A DNA stretch of 64,000 bases from positions 124,001 to 188,000 of the forward strand of contig OZ251449.1 of assembly GCA_965242505.1 (NCBI GenBank), given 5' to 3'. The position numbers and the translations under genes were made by a program. Shown in pieces: positions 16,621 through 25,663 of this stretch. Origin of the DNA: UBA2966 sp965242505. Its GTDB lineage: Bacteria; Pseudomonadota; Alphaproteobacteria; UBA2966. Numbering within the stretch: position 1 is the stretch's first letter; each line of letters opens with the position of its first letter. Below the pieces are notes generated by a model. It saw only the letters and a program-made list of their open reading frames with translations. It made no database searches and was not told the origin of the DNA.

Positions 16621-18767
16621 TATCCTTCCTCCCTTGGCGTTCCGTCGGCCCGGCGCGGTTCGGTGGAGAGGATCAGCCAATCGACGGCCGTCAGTCCGTC
16701 CGGTCCGGCGACGACGGGGTTGAGGTCGACCTCCGCGATCTCGGGGCGGTCGACGGCGAATCGGGACAGCGCCACGAGGACGTCCGTGAGCGACTCCACG
16801 TCGACGGCCGGCCGGCCGCGCGCGCCGCGCAGCACCGCCTGGCCCTTGAGGGACTCGATCATCGACGGGACGTCCTCGCGCATGAGCGGGGCCCGCGCGA
16901 ACGCGACGTCCTTCAGCGTTTCCACGAAGACGCCGCCGAGCCCCAGCATCGCCACGGGGCCGAAGACGGGATCGCGGCGCACGCCCATGACGAGTTCCGT
17001 TCCCGGCGCCGCCATCGGCTGAACGACGACTCCGTCGATCCGGGCGTCGCCGCGGCGCCTGGAGGCCGCGGCGAGGACGTCGTCCGCCGCCGTCTTGACC
17101 TCGGCGGTCGAGGCGAGCCCGAGCCGGACGCCGCCCGCCTCGGACTTGTGCGGGATGTCGGGCGACTCGATCTTCACCGCGGCGGGCAGGCCGAGACGCG
17201 CGGCGACCGCCGCCGCCGCGTCGGCGTCGGCCGCGAGTTCCGCGTCGACGAGAGGGATGCCGGCGTCCGACAGCAGATGCCGCGCGGCGACGGTCGGAAG
17301 CGGCCGAGCGGCGTCGGTCCCGTCCGGCCCCGCCGCGCCGATGACGGGGCGGGTCGTCCTTCGCGGGCGGCGCCGGGCCTCGCCGTATGCGCGCAGGCCC
17401 GCGATGGCGTCGATGGCGCGTTCCGTCGCGCCGATCACGAAGACGCCTTCCTCGCGCAGTCTGGTTACCGCCGCCTCCGGCGCCGCGAGCCAGCAGACGA
17501 CGAACGGCTTCCGCGCCGAGCGTTTCAGTTCCAGGAGCGCGTCGATCAGTTCGTCGGCGAACGCATGCATGAGCTGGAACCAGATCACGGCGCCGTCGAT
17601 TCCGGGGTCCGCGAGCGCGATCTTCACGCTTTTGGCGAGAACGTCGGGGTCGGCGATGAACTGCGCCGTGAGGTCCACCGGGTTCTTCGATATGCCGAAC
17701 GGCGGGATCGTGGCGCGCAGCCGCGCTTGCGTGTCCTCGCCGAGAACGGGGACCTCCAGGCCGAGCTCCTCCGCGCGGTCCGCCATCAGCGCGGCGGCGC
17801 CTCCCGACTGCGTGACGATGGCGATCCGGGGGCCTCGCGGCGGCGCGCAGGCGGTGAAGGCGGAGACGAGATCCAGCATGTGTTCTTCGTTGCGCGCGCG
17901 GACGATTCCGTATTGCCGGGCGATGCCGTCGAACACCGCGTCCTCCCCGGCCAGCGCGCCGGTATGGGAAGCGGCGGCCCTGGCCCCGGCGGCCTTGCGT
18001 CCGACCTTCGTGAGGACCAGCGGCTTGCCGATCCGGACCGCCTTGTCGGCGAGGCGCAACAGGCTCTCGGGATCCTTCAGGCCTTCCAGGTAGGCGGCGG
18101 CGACCTCGATGCGGTCGTCGTCGAGCAGGTGCTCGAGCGCCTCGGTCGACGTGATGTCGGCCTCGTTTCCCGTATTCACGAAGTAGCCGAACCCGATCCC
18201 CCTGCTTCTGGCGAGCGCCGCGATCCCCGTGCCGAGGGCGCCGGACTGGCTGGCGAAGGCGACGGGCCCCGTCACGGGCGGTTCGAAGGCGTATTGGCTG
18301 AACGTCGCGGTCACCCCGTCGAAGGCGTTGACGACGCCGAGGTTGTTGGGTCCGCAGACGCGGATGCCGGTCTCGCGGGCCGTGTCCAGCAACCGCCGTT
18401 CCAGGCGCCGCCCGTCCTCGCCCGTCTCGCCGAATCCGGCGCTGAAGACGATGGCGGTTCGCGTTCCCTTCCGGCCCAGAGCCTCGACGGCGGCGACCGC
18501 GCGCCGGGCCGCCACCGCGACGATCGCCATCTGGGGCGCTTCGGGAAGCGACTCCACGTCGGGATAGCACTTGAACCCGATGACGTCCTCGCGGTTCGGA
18601 TTGACGGGATAGATCCGGCCCCGATAGCCGTCCCTCCGCAGGTAGTGGAGCGGACGCCCGTTCAGCTTGTTGGCGTCCGCCGTGGCGCCGATGACGGCGA
18701 TGGACTCCGGCCGGATCAGCGCCTGGATAGCCGAAGCGTCGGGAGCGTAGGCGCCGGAATCGGTCAT
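16620..18767 (-). CDS. ADP/NDP-forming acetate (acyl)-CoA ligase, fused alpha-beta
   Basis: A 715-residue NDP-forming acyl-CoA synthetase: CoA-binding domain at the N-terminus (IAVIGATADANKLNGRPLHYL), succinyl-CoA-synthetase-like flavodoxin domains, and a C-terminal ATP-grasp domain (LGLPAAVKIESPDIPHKSEAGGVRLG). The phospho-His region is present in the middle (AASHTGALAGED). It interconverts acyl-CoA, ADP and phosphate with the acid and ATP, so it can conserve energy at the end of a catabolic route or activate an acid at its start. The ATG at 18767 (MTDSGAY) is preferred over an upstream ATG at 18884, which adds a non-conserved Arg-rich tail. First gene of the operon. Confidence 0.9.
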   Translation of the reverse strand: MTDSGAYAPDASAIQALIRPESIAVIGATADANKLNGRPLHYLRRDGYRGRIYPVNPNREDVIGFKCYPDVESLPEAPQMAIVAVAARRAVAAVEALGRKGTRTAIVFSAGFGETGEDGRRLERRLLDTARETGIRVCGPNNLGVVNAFDGVTATFSQYAFEPPVTGPVAFASQSGALGTGIAALARSRGIGFGYFVNTGNEADITSTEALEHLLDDDRIEVAAAYLEGLKDPESLLRLADKAVRIGKPLVLTKVGRKAAGARAAASHTGALAGEDAVFDGIARQYGIVRARNEEHMLDLVSAFTACAPPRGPRIAIVTQSGGAAALMADRAEELGLEVPVLGEDTQARLRATIPPFGISKNPVDLTAQFIADPDVLAKSVKIALADPGIDGAVIWFQLMHAFADELIDALLELKRSARKPFVVCWLAAPEAAVTRLREEGVFVIGATERAIDAIAGLRAYGEARRRPRRTTRPVIGAAGPDGTDAARPLPTVAARHLLSDAGIPLVDAELAADADAAAAVAARLGLPAAVKIESPDIPHKSEAGGVRLGLASTAEVKTAADDVLAAASRRRGDARIDGVVVQPMAAPGTELVMGVRRDPVFGPVAMLGLGGVFVETLKDVAFARAPLMREDVPSMIESLKGQAVLRGARGRPAVDVESLTDVLVALSRFAVDRPEIAEVDLNPVVAGPDGLTAVDWLILSTEPRRADGTPREEG

Positions 18768-18913
18768 CGCGGGGCGGATCGTGGAGCTGCGGTCGGGCCG
18801 CGGCCGCCCATGGCGAAGGAGGACGGACGCCGCGCCACCATACCGGAGCGCCGCGCCGCCGCTCAACCGCGTGTCCTCGTTCACTACATATGAGACGCTG
18901 CGTGGGCCGCCGG

Positions 18914-19084
18914 ACCCCCCTCCCGACCTCCCCCCTGTCAGGGGGGAGGAGTGTGGGTGGTCAGGGGGGATGGAGCGTCAACGGCCCCTCCCTCCCCCCT
19001 TCTTCTCCCTCCCCCTTGCAGGGGGAGGGTCGGGGTGGGGGTCGCGCCAGGGGAAGGAGCGCGAACGGACCTTGCGGCGCCCCT
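18914..19084. repeat. Dispersed A+B hairpin repeat upstream of the ligase operon and behind the SDR gene
   Basis: A hairpin at about 18927-18951, B hairpin at about 19007-19040, with the shared trailing segment GGAGCGCGAACGGACC. It occupies most of the gap 18768-19110 between the ligase start and the stop of the SDR gene. The first part of the gap (18768-18913) must hold the operon promoter; I see no convincing hexamer pair there. Confidence 0.85.
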
Positions 19085-19110
19085 GTTGCGGGAACCGCGC
19101 CGCCGCCGCG

Positions 19111-19839
19111 TCACCAGGGTTCGATCCACGGCCGGAGGTCGAGTTCGAAGGTCCAGGCGCTTCGCGGCTGGCGGTGGAGGTTCCAGTAGTTCTCCGCGAT
19201 GGCGTCGGGGTCCAGGATTCCGCCGCGGTCCTTCAGGGCGTACCGCTCCGGGAACATCTCCTGGATCCACTTGGTGTCGATCGCCCCGTCGATCACGACG
19301 TGGGCGACGTGGACGCCTCGCGGCCCGAGCTCCCGCGCCATGCTCTGGGCCAGGGCGCGGAGACCGTGCTTGGCGCCGGCGAACGCCGCGAACCCGCTGC
19401 CCCCGCGCACGCTCGCGGTCGCGCCCGTGAAGATGATCGTGCCGCGCTCCCGCTCGACCATGCGGCGGGCGACCTCCCGTCCCATCAGGAAGCCGGAGAA
19501 GCAGCCCATCTCCCACACCTTGTAGTAGACCCGGGCGGTCGTCTCCGTGACGGGAAACCGGACGTTCCCCCCGATGTTGTGCACGGCCGCCTCGATCGGC
19601 CCGATGTCCCGTTCGATGGTCTCGACGAGATCGGCCACGCGGTCTTCCCGGCGGCAGTCGCACGCGAACGGCGCCGCCTTCCCCCCTTCCGATTCGATGC
19701 GCGCGACGAGGGGTCCGAGCTGGTCGCCGTTACGGCGGGCGATACAGGCCGTGTATCCCTCTCTCGCGAAGCGGCGCGCCACCGCGCCGCCCGTCGCGTC
19801 CCCGGCGCCCACCACCAATGCGACCTTGGTATCGGTCAT
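19111..19839 (-). CDS. SDR-family protein with Phe in place of the catalytic Tyr
   Basis: A 242-residue short-chain dehydrogenase/reductase-like protein. Seen: the cofactor loop VVGAGDATGGAVARR, the NIGGN segment in place of NNAG, and the helix that should carry YxxxK. That segment here reads GFAAFAGAKHGLRALAQSM, so Lys is kept but Tyr is Phe; the Ser of the triad may be in FTGATAS. Without the Tyr acid/base the usual hydride-transfer chemistry is doubtful. C-terminal WTFELDLRPW is Trp-rich. The gene stands alone; no operon partner is seen. Confidence 0.8.
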   Translation of the reverse strand: MTDTKVALVVGAGDATGGAVARRFAREGYTACIARRNGDQLGPLVARIESEGGKAAPFACDCRREDRVADLVETIERDIGPIEAAVHNIGGNVRFPVTETTARVYYKVWEMGCFSGFLMGREVARRMVERERGTIIFTGATASVRGGSGFAAFAGAKHGLRALAQSMARELGPRGVHVAHVVIDGAIDTKWIQEMFPERYALKDRGGILDPDAIAENYWNLHRQPRSAWTFELDLRPWIEPW

Positions 19840-20200
19840 TTCGGAATACCGCCGTCCCGGAACGAGTCGCGGCGCGCCGCTCCGTCAGCAGCCGCCAAGG
19901 CGGGGCGGCGACACTTTCGTCCGGTCCGGTCCGGCACAGGTCTTTCCTGGCAAGCGTTTTCTGTTGCGCGCGAGTGAGGTCACCGGTTTTCGCGGTCGAG
20001 TAGACGACGCCTTTCGGATTGTCGATCAAGCCGGGGTTCTTGAAGTCCTTGTGCAGCGTCCTGTCGTCGGGGTACAGGGAGCCTCCGATCCGGTCCGGCG
20101 ATCCGCCGGAATCCCGATGACCGTGCGCGAACGATACCGCTTTTCCCCTTTCGATCCAATGCGCCCGGCAAGGGCCCGCCTGCTTGTCCATGAAGGTCAT
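19840..20200 (-). pseudogene. Possible gene remnant of unknown family upstream of the SDR gene
   Basis: On the minus strand an open frame from an ATG at 20200 reads protein-like text such as GGSLYPDDRTLHKDFKNPG and GVVYSTAKTGDLTRAQQK, with less GC-biased codons than its neighbours. It has no own stop before running into the SDR gene, where it becomes a shadow, so no clean C-terminus exists. I recognise no family. It could be the 5' part of a transferred gene that has decayed, or merely a fortuitous open frame. The rest of 19840-20376 holds only a repeat copy (20265-20372). Confidence 0.3.
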
Positions 20201-20264
20201 CCAATGGAGCGTGGGGAAGTCTTCGACTTTCCCGACCGGAACGTCATGGCGGCGGGCCGTTTGC

Positions 20265-20372
20265 GCTCCTCCCCCTGACGCGACCCCCACCCCGACCCTC
20301 CCCCTACAAGGGGGAGGGAGAAGAGGGAACGCGCCGCGCCGCGCGTGCTCCTCCCCTGACAGGGGAGGAGGC
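20265..20372. repeat. Dispersed hairpin repeat, B-A order (inverted copy), behind the copper ATPase gene
   Basis: The B hairpin (CCCTCCCCCTA / AAGGGGGAGGG) precedes a shortened A hairpin (CTCCCCTG / CAGGGGAG), so this copy is inverted relative to those at 11.7 and 18.9 kb. It begins and ends within a few bases of the stop codon region of the P-type ATPase. Confidence 0.8.
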
Positions 20373-20376
20373 CAAG

Positions 20377-22500
20377 TCAGATCCGCAGCGTCCGAAGGCG
20401 CAGCGCGTTGCCGATCACGGAAAGGGAACTGAGGCTCATGGCCGCCGCCGCGATCATCGGGCTCAACAGTACGCCGAAGAAGGGGAACAGCGCGCCGGCG
20501 GCGATGGGCACGGCCAGGGAGTTGTACACGAAGGCGAGGAAGAGGTTCTGGCGGACGTTGCGCATGGTCGCGCGGCTGAGCCGGCGCGCCCGCGCGATGG
20601 CTCTCAGGTCGCCCTTCGCCAGGGTGACGCCGGCGCTCTCCATCGCGACGTCGGCGCCCGCGCCCATGGCGATGCCCACGTCGGCCTCGATCAGCGCCAG
20701 GGCGTCGTTGACGCCGTCGCCCGCCATCGCGACGGTCCGCCCCCGGCGCCGCAGGTCCCGCACGAACCGTCCCTTGCGGTCGGGGAGAACGCCGGCTTCC
20801 ACCTCGTCGATGCCGAGCCTGTCGGCGACGGCGCGCGCCGTGGCCGCGTCGTCGCCCGTCAGCATGACGATCCGCACGTTCTCCCGCCGCAGCGCCGCGA
20901 TCGCCGCCGGCGTCGTGTCCTTGACGGGGTCGGCCACCGCGATCAGCCCGGCCGCGCGCCCGTCGATCGCGACGTGCATCACGGTGGCGCCGTCCGCGCG
21001 GCGCGCTTCCGCGCGGTCCTCGAACTCGTCCGCGGACACGCCCCTGTCCCGAAGGAAATCGCGGTTGCCGAGCGCGACCTCCAGGCCGTCCACGACGCCG
21101 CGGACGCCCCGTCCCGGGAACGATCGGAACTCCGCCGCCTCGCCGATCCGGAGCCCCTTCTCCAGAGCGGCCGCGACGATCGCCGCGGCGAGCGGATGCT
21201 CGCTGGATCGCTCGACGCTCGCCGACAACCGGAGAAGGTCGTCCCCGCTCCGGGAGCCCCCGGCCAGCGCCATGACGACCCTGGGCCTGCCCTCCGTGAG
21301 GGTGCCCGTCTTGTCGACGACGAGGGTGTCGACCTTCTCGAGACGCTCCAGCGCCTCGGCTTCCCTGATCAGCACTCCGGTCTGGGCGCCGCGCCCGACG
21401 GCCACCATGATCGACATCGGCGTGGCGAGGCCGAGGGCGCAGGGGCAGGCGACGATCAGCACGGACACCGCCGCCACGAGGGCGAACCCCATCGCCGGCG
21501 CCGGCCCCCACGCCGACCAGGCCGCGAACGCGGCCGCCGCGACGGCGAGCACGGCGGGAACGAACCAGCCGGCGACCGTGTCGGCGACGCGCTGGACGGG
21601 CGCCCGGGTCCGCTGCGCCTCCGCCGCCATGGCGGCGATGCGGGCGAGCATGGTCTCGTCCCCGACGCGCTCCGCGCGCATGACGAACGCGCCGGTGACG
21701 TTCAGGGTCCCGCCGACGACCGGGTCGTCCGGCCCCTTCGCGACGGGGACGGGTTCCCCCGTGATCGTCGATTCGTCGACGGCGCCGCGGCCGTCGAGGA
21801 CGGCGCCGTCGACCGGAACCCTGTCGCCGGGCCGCACCCGCAGCCGGTCCCCGGCGCGCACGTCCTCCAGCGGGACCTCCTCGTCCGCGTCGCCGTCGCC
21901 GATTCGACGGGCGGTCGGGGGCGCGAGCCGCAGCAGGGCCCTGAGCGCCCGGCCCGTTCCCTCGCGCGCCTTGAGTTCCAGGACCTGGCCGGCCAGCACG
22001 AGGACGACGATCGCGGCGGCGGCCTCGAAATAGACGGCGACCGTCCCGTCGGCCGCCCGGAACGGGTCCGGGAACGCGCGGGGCGCCAGCGTGGCCAACG
22101 CGCTGTAGGCGAAGGCGGACCCCGCGCCCAGGGCGATCAGCGTGAACATGTTGAGGCTGCGGGCCGCCAACGACGCCCAGCCCCGTCGGAAGAACGGCAG
22201 TCCGCACCACGACACGACGGGCGTGGCCAGCGCCAGCTGGAGCCAGTTGGAGACGCCTCGCGGAACGGTCCCGGCGAGATCGAGCCCCGGCAGGTGTTCG
22301 CCCATCGCCAGCGCCACGACGGGCAGGGCGAGAACGGTCCCGATCCACGCGCGGCGGGTCATGTCGGCGAGTTCCGGGTTCGGCCCCGCGTCGGGCGCCA
22401 CGCGCGCCGGCTCCAGCGCCATGCCGCAGACGGGACAGTCCCCCGGACCGTCCCGGATCACCTCCGGGTGCATGGGGCAGGTATGGTCGACGCTGGCCAT
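20377..22500 (-). CDS. copA: Copper-translocating P1B-type ATPase
   Basis: A 707-residue heavy-metal P-type ATPase that exports copper across the inner membrane. In order: an N-terminal metal-binding domain of the CxxHxxV/CPVCGMAL type (HTCPMHPEV ... CPVCGMALEP) instead of an HMA domain; six to eight membrane helices with the ion-binding CPC motif (VACPCALGLATP); actuator TGEP; phosphorylation site DKTGT; the HP locus SSEHPL; and the GDGVNDA hinge. The ATG at 22500 places the metal-binding motif near the N-terminus; an in-frame ATG at 22572 would add 24 residues. It is divergent from a cytochrome c / multicopper oxidase pair, which supports a copper role over other metals. Confidence 0.92.
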   Translation of the reverse strand: MASVDHTCPMHPEVIRDGPGDCPVCGMALEPARVAPDAGPNPELADMTRRAWIGTVLALPVVALAMGEHLPGLDLAGTVPRGVSNWLQLALATPVVSWCGLPFFRRGWASLAARSLNMFTLIALGAGSAFAYSALATLAPRAFPDPFRAADGTVAVYFEAAAAIVVLVLAGQVLELKAREGTGRALRALLRLAPPTARRIGDGDADEEVPLEDVRAGDRLRVRPGDRVPVDGAVLDGRGAVDESTITGEPVPVAKGPDDPVVGGTLNVTGAFVMRAERVGDETMLARIAAMAAEAQRTRAPVQRVADTVAGWFVPAVLAVAAAAFAAWSAWGPAPAMGFALVAAVSVLIVACPCALGLATPMSIMVAVGRGAQTGVLIREAEALERLEKVDTLVVDKTGTLTEGRPRVVMALAGGSRSGDDLLRLSASVERSSEHPLAAAIVAAALEKGLRIGEAAEFRSFPGRGVRGVVDGLEVALGNRDFLRDRGVSADEFEDRAEARRADGATVMHVAIDGRAAGLIAVADPVKDTTPAAIAALRRENVRIVMLTGDDAATARAVADRLGIDEVEAGVLPDRKGRFVRDLRRRGRTVAMAGDGVNDALALIEADVGIAMGAGADVAMESAGVTLAKGDLRAIARARRLSRATMRNVRQNLFLAFVYNSLAVPIAAGALFPFFGVLLSPMIAAAAMSLSSLSVIGNALRLRTLRI

Positions 22501-22694
22501 GCCGTCGCTTCGTTCGCCGTTCCGGTTCGCGGTTTCCGTCGCCGCCGGACGATCATACAGCGCGCCGTCCATCCGCGGGGAGAGGCGCGCGGGAGCGATC
22601 GGTTTCCGGCCTCTCCCTGAAAGGGGGGGATCGTTTCGGGCCGGGCCCCGGATCGGTCTTGCGGACCGCCTCCCGTTCGGGTCAGGATCGCGGC

Positions 22695-23123
22695 ATGGCG
22701 GGGACGCGCATGACCCGGACGACGCGGTTGGCGGTGGTTGCGGTGGCGGGAGCCGCGGCCGCGGCGGTCTGGCTGGCGTGGCCGGACGACGAGGACCGGA
22801 CGCCGGCCGACGCCCCGGAGAAGCCCCGGGCGCCGGCGTCGACCGCCGCCGCGACGGCCGGACAGGCGGTCTTCGATCGCCACTGCGCCTCCTGTCACGG
22901 CCCGGAGGCCGCCGGCTCGGATCGCGGTCCGCCGCTGGTCCACCGGATCTACGAGCCCGGCCACCATTCCGACGTTGCTTTCCACAGGGCGGTGCGGAAC
23001 GGGGTCCGCGCGCACCACTGGCCCTTCGGCGACATGCCTCCCGTGGAGGGCGTTTCCGAGCGCGACGTGACGCTGATCCTGGAGTACGTGCGCGGGCTCC
23101 AGCGCGCGCACGGCATCGAATGA
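22695..23123 (+). CDS. Periplasmic c-type cytochrome
   Basis: A 142-residue secreted or membrane-anchored monohaem cytochrome c. Seen: an N-terminal hydrophobic anchor (TRLAVVAVAGAAAAAVWLAW), a Pro/Ala linker, the haem motif CASCH, and a downstream GDMPPVEGVSERDV segment whose Met is the likely second axial ligand. An ATG at 22695 is used; in-frame starts at 22659 and 22710 are possible. The gene overlaps the multicopper oxidase by 4 bp (ATGA), so the two are made together; the cytochrome probably passes electrons to or from that oxidase. Confidence 0.87.
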   Translation: MAGTRMTRTTRLAVVAVAGAAAAAVWLAWPDDEDRTPADAPEKPRAPASTAAATAGQAVFDRHCASCHGPEAAGSDRGPPLVHRIYEPGHHSDVAFHRAVRNGVRAHHWPFGDMPPVEGVSERDVTLILEYVRGLQRAHGIE

Positions 23124-24544
23124 CGGGCCGCGTCCACGTTCCGGGCCCCTCGCGGCGGGCGTTCCTCGCCGGTCTGGCCGGACTGGCGGGCGTCGCGAAC
23201 GCGCCGTTCGCGCGGTCCGCGTCCGCCGACGCGCCCGTGCTCGAGGCGCGGCCGGGGTCGGCGCGGCTCGCGCCGCCGGAGTACCCCGAGACGCCGATCT
23301 GGGGCTATGCCGGCCGCGTGCCGGGGCCGACGATCCGGGTTCGCCGGGGCGAGCGGGTCGCGCGCCGGTTCGTGAACCGGTTGCCGCTGCCGTCCACCGT
23401 GCACTGGCACGGGATACGCATCGACAACGCCATGGACGGGGTGCCGGATCTGACCCAGGAGGCGGTGCCGCCGGGAGGGTCGTTCCTTTACGATTTCGCC
23501 GTCCCCGACGCCGGCGCCTACTGGTATCACGCGCACGACCGCGCGTGGGAGCAGGTGGCGCGCGGGCTCTACGGCGCGCTGATCGTCGAGGAGGCGCCGC
23601 CGCCCCGCGTCGACCGCGACGCGGTCCTGCTCATCGACGACTGGCGCCTGACCGCCGAGGCCGCGATCGCCGAGAATTTCGGCAACCTCCACGACCGGGC
23701 GCACGCGGGCCGGATCGGCAACCACGTCACCGTCAACGGCGCGGCGGCCTGGAAACGCGCCGCCGGGCGGCGCGAGCGGTTCCGGCTGCGTCTGGCGAAC
23801 GTCGCCAACGCGCGCGTCTTCACTCTGGCGCTGTCGGGTCTGGACGGCTGGACGGTCGCACTCGACGGGCAACCGCTGGCGGCGCCCGAGCCGGTGGAGC
23901 GCCTGAAGCTGGCGCCGGCGCAGCGCGCCGACCTCATCGTCGACGTGACCGCCGAGGAGGGCGGCGAGGCGTTCGTCGTCTCCGAGGAGCGCGGCCGCGG
24001 AAACGCGCTGCGTTCCTATGCCCTCGCGACCTTCGCGGTCTCCGGGACGAAACGCGCCCGAAGGCTGCCGGTCCCGGACGCGCTGCCCGCGAACCCGGTC
24101 TCGACGCCCACCGACGCCGACGCGGCCCGGCGGACCGTTCTCCGCATGGAGGGCGGAGCGATGGGCGGCCTGCGCGCCGCCACGCTGGAAGGGCGGAGCA
24201 TGGACGTGCGGGAGCTCGCCGCCCGAGGCAGGGTATGGGCGCTCAACGGCGTCGCCGACGATCTTCCCGATGCGCCGCTCTTGCGCGCCGCCGCGGGCGA
24301 GACCGTGCGGATCGCCCTGGTCAACGACACCGCCTGGCCGCACGCCATGCACCTTCACGGGCATCACTTCGGAACGGTCGGGGCGGACGGCGGGATCGGA
24401 CCGTTGCGGGACACCCTCCTGGTCGAGCGGGGCGAGACCGCGGACGTCGCGTTCGTCGCCGACAACCCCGGCGACTGGTTGCTGCATTGCCACATGCTGG
24501 GACATGCCGCGGCCGGGATGCGGACCTGGATTCGCGTCGGATAG
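23120..24544 (+). CDS. Multicopper oxidase, Tat-exported
   Basis: A 474-residue three-cupredoxin multicopper oxidase. A twin-arginine signal (SRRAFLAGLAG) indicates folded export to the periplasm. All copper-binding motifs are seen: HWHG, WYHAHD, HAMHLHGHHF and the type 1 copper motif HCHMLGHAAAGM. Such enzymes oxidise Cu(I) or other small reductants with oxygen; here the divergent copper ATPase and the coupled cytochrome c argue for copper detoxification. There is no long Met-rich insert as in CueO or CopA-type oxidases. Confidence 0.92.
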   Translation: MTGRVHVPGPSRRAFLAGLAGLAGVANAPFARSASADAPVLEARPGSARLAPPEYPETPIWGYAGRVPGPTIRVRRGERVARRFVNRLPLPSTVHWHGIRIDNAMDGVPDLTQEAVPPGGSFLYDFAVPDAGAYWYHAHDRAWEQVARGLYGALIVEEAPPPRVDRDAVLLIDDWRLTAEAAIAENFGNLHDRAHAGRIGNHVTVNGAAAWKRAAGRRERFRLRLANVANARVFTLALSGLDGWTVALDGQPLAAPEPVERLKLAPAQRADLIVDVTAEEGGEAFVVSEERGRGNALRSYALATFAVSGTKRARRLPVPDALPANPVSTPTDADAARRTVLRMEGGAMGGLRAATLEGRSMDVRELAARGRVWALNGVADDLPDAPLLRAAAGETVRIALVNDTAWPHAMHLHGHHFGTVGADGGIGPLRDTLLVERGETADVAFVADNPGDWLLHCHMLGHAAAGMRTWIRVG

Positions 24545-24590
24545 GCGGGTTCGGCCCGGCGGCGGAAATCATGCGGCATCTCGATCACGG

Positions 24591-24617
24591 CGGACGCGCC
24601 CATCTCATACGCGTCCG
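24591..24617. repeat. 8-bp inverted repeat between the multicopper oxidase and phyH genes
   Basis: CGGACGCG (24591-24598) faces CGCGTCCG (24610-24617) over an 11-nt loop. No T-tract follows, so it is either a weak terminator of the copper transcript or a binding site. The role is unknown. Confidence 0.35.
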
Positions 24618-24645
24618 AACCGGGTCGTCCTTCGCCGTGCGGGTC

Positions 24646-24674
24646 TGTCTTTCGGCCGACGTCGCCGCTATACT
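24646..24674 (+). promoter_or_regulatory. Weak candidate promoter of the phyH gene
   Basis: A TATACT hexamer at 24669-24674 is a good -10 in this GC-rich context, about 50 bp before the start codon. The matching -35 (TGTCTT at 24646) is poor, so the assignment rests on the -10 and position. Confidence 0.3.
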
Positions 24675-24724
24675 CGGATTGCCGGTCGATCGGTCGGCCC
24701 GCCGCGTTTCCCGGGGGATCCAGG

Positions 24725-25549
24725 ATGCTCAGCCAATCGGACGTTCGACGCTACGAGGAAGAAGGCCAGATCGTCCTGCCCTGGCGTATCCCCGAAGACA
24801 TGATCTCGAGCATCGAGCGGCGGACGGAAGAACTGTTGAGCGAGCATCCCGAGCTCGCGGCGGATTACGTGCCGGGCCTGCCGGAGATATCGGAGCACTG
24901 GCTGGCCGCCGGGCGCATCCCCGAGATCCTGGACGCGGTCGAACAGCTGATCGGACCGGATTTCATCAACTGGGGATCGGCGCTCTTCGGCAAGCCGGCG
25001 AACGACGGGATCGAGACGCCGTGGCATCAGGACGGCGAGTACTGGCCCATCCGGCCCCTGGCCACCTGCACGGCGTGGATCGCCATCGACGACGCCACGC
25101 CCGAGAACGGATGCATGAGGGTCGTTCCCGGCTCGCACAGGGACGGGACGATGCTGCCCCACAAGACGGTGGAGGGCGACTACACGCTCTACCGCACGCT
25201 CGAGGACGGTTCCGGGGCGGAGGCCAACGCCCGCGACGTGATCCTGGAACGCGGGCAGGTCTCGATTCACGACGTCTACATGGTCCACGGCTCGCGCCCC
25301 AACAGGTCGAGCAGGCCGCGGCGCGGGCTGACGTTCCGCTACATGCCCACGACGTCCCACTTCGACTACGACCTCAACGACCGGCTGGTCCGCGAGCGGG
25401 GCGTATTGGACCTGGCCCATCGCAAGCTGTTCCTCCTGCGCGGGGTCGACCGCTGCGGCAGGAACAGGGTCGTCGATATTCCCCCGAACCTGGAGGCGTT
25501 CTGGGACCCGCCCGAATCCCGGCCCAGGGTCCAGGCCGCCGCCGAATGA
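24725..25549 (+). CDS. Phytanoyl-CoA dioxygenase (PhyH) family protein
   Basis: A 274-residue Fe(II)/2-oxoglutarate-dependent oxygenase of the PhyH family. Seen: the WHQDGEYW motif with the iron-binding His-x-Asp at about residue 101, the CTAWIAIDDATPENGCMRVVPGSH core, and the distal iron His in MVHGSRPNRS followed by the Arg that binds 2-oxoglutarate (RRGLTFRYM). Many bacterial members hydroxylate small molecules rather than phytanoyl-CoA, so the substrate is open. It has its own promoter region and stands as a single gene; the next gene is convergent. Confidence 0.88.
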   Translation: MLSQSDVRRYEEEGQIVLPWRIPEDMISSIERRTEELLSEHPELAADYVPGLPEISEHWLAAGRIPEILDAVEQLIGPDFINWGSALFGKPANDGIETPWHQDGEYWPIRPLATCTAWIAIDDATPENGCMRVVPGSHRDGTMLPHKTVEGDYTLYRTLEDGSGAEANARDVILERGQVSIHDVYMVHGSRPNRSSRPRRGLTFRYMPTTSHFDYDLNDRLVRERGVLDLAHRKLFLLRGVDRCGRNRVVDIPPNLEAFWDPPESRPRVQAAAE

Positions 25550-25663
25550 CGCTCCGGGAGGCCGTTCGAGCAACGGGCTCGACGGCCGACCCGCCTGTCC
25601 GCAAGGCTCGTCCGGCCACGGGAGCGATAGCGTCGAGTCGCGCGGGCCGCGGGCTCCCGCGGC

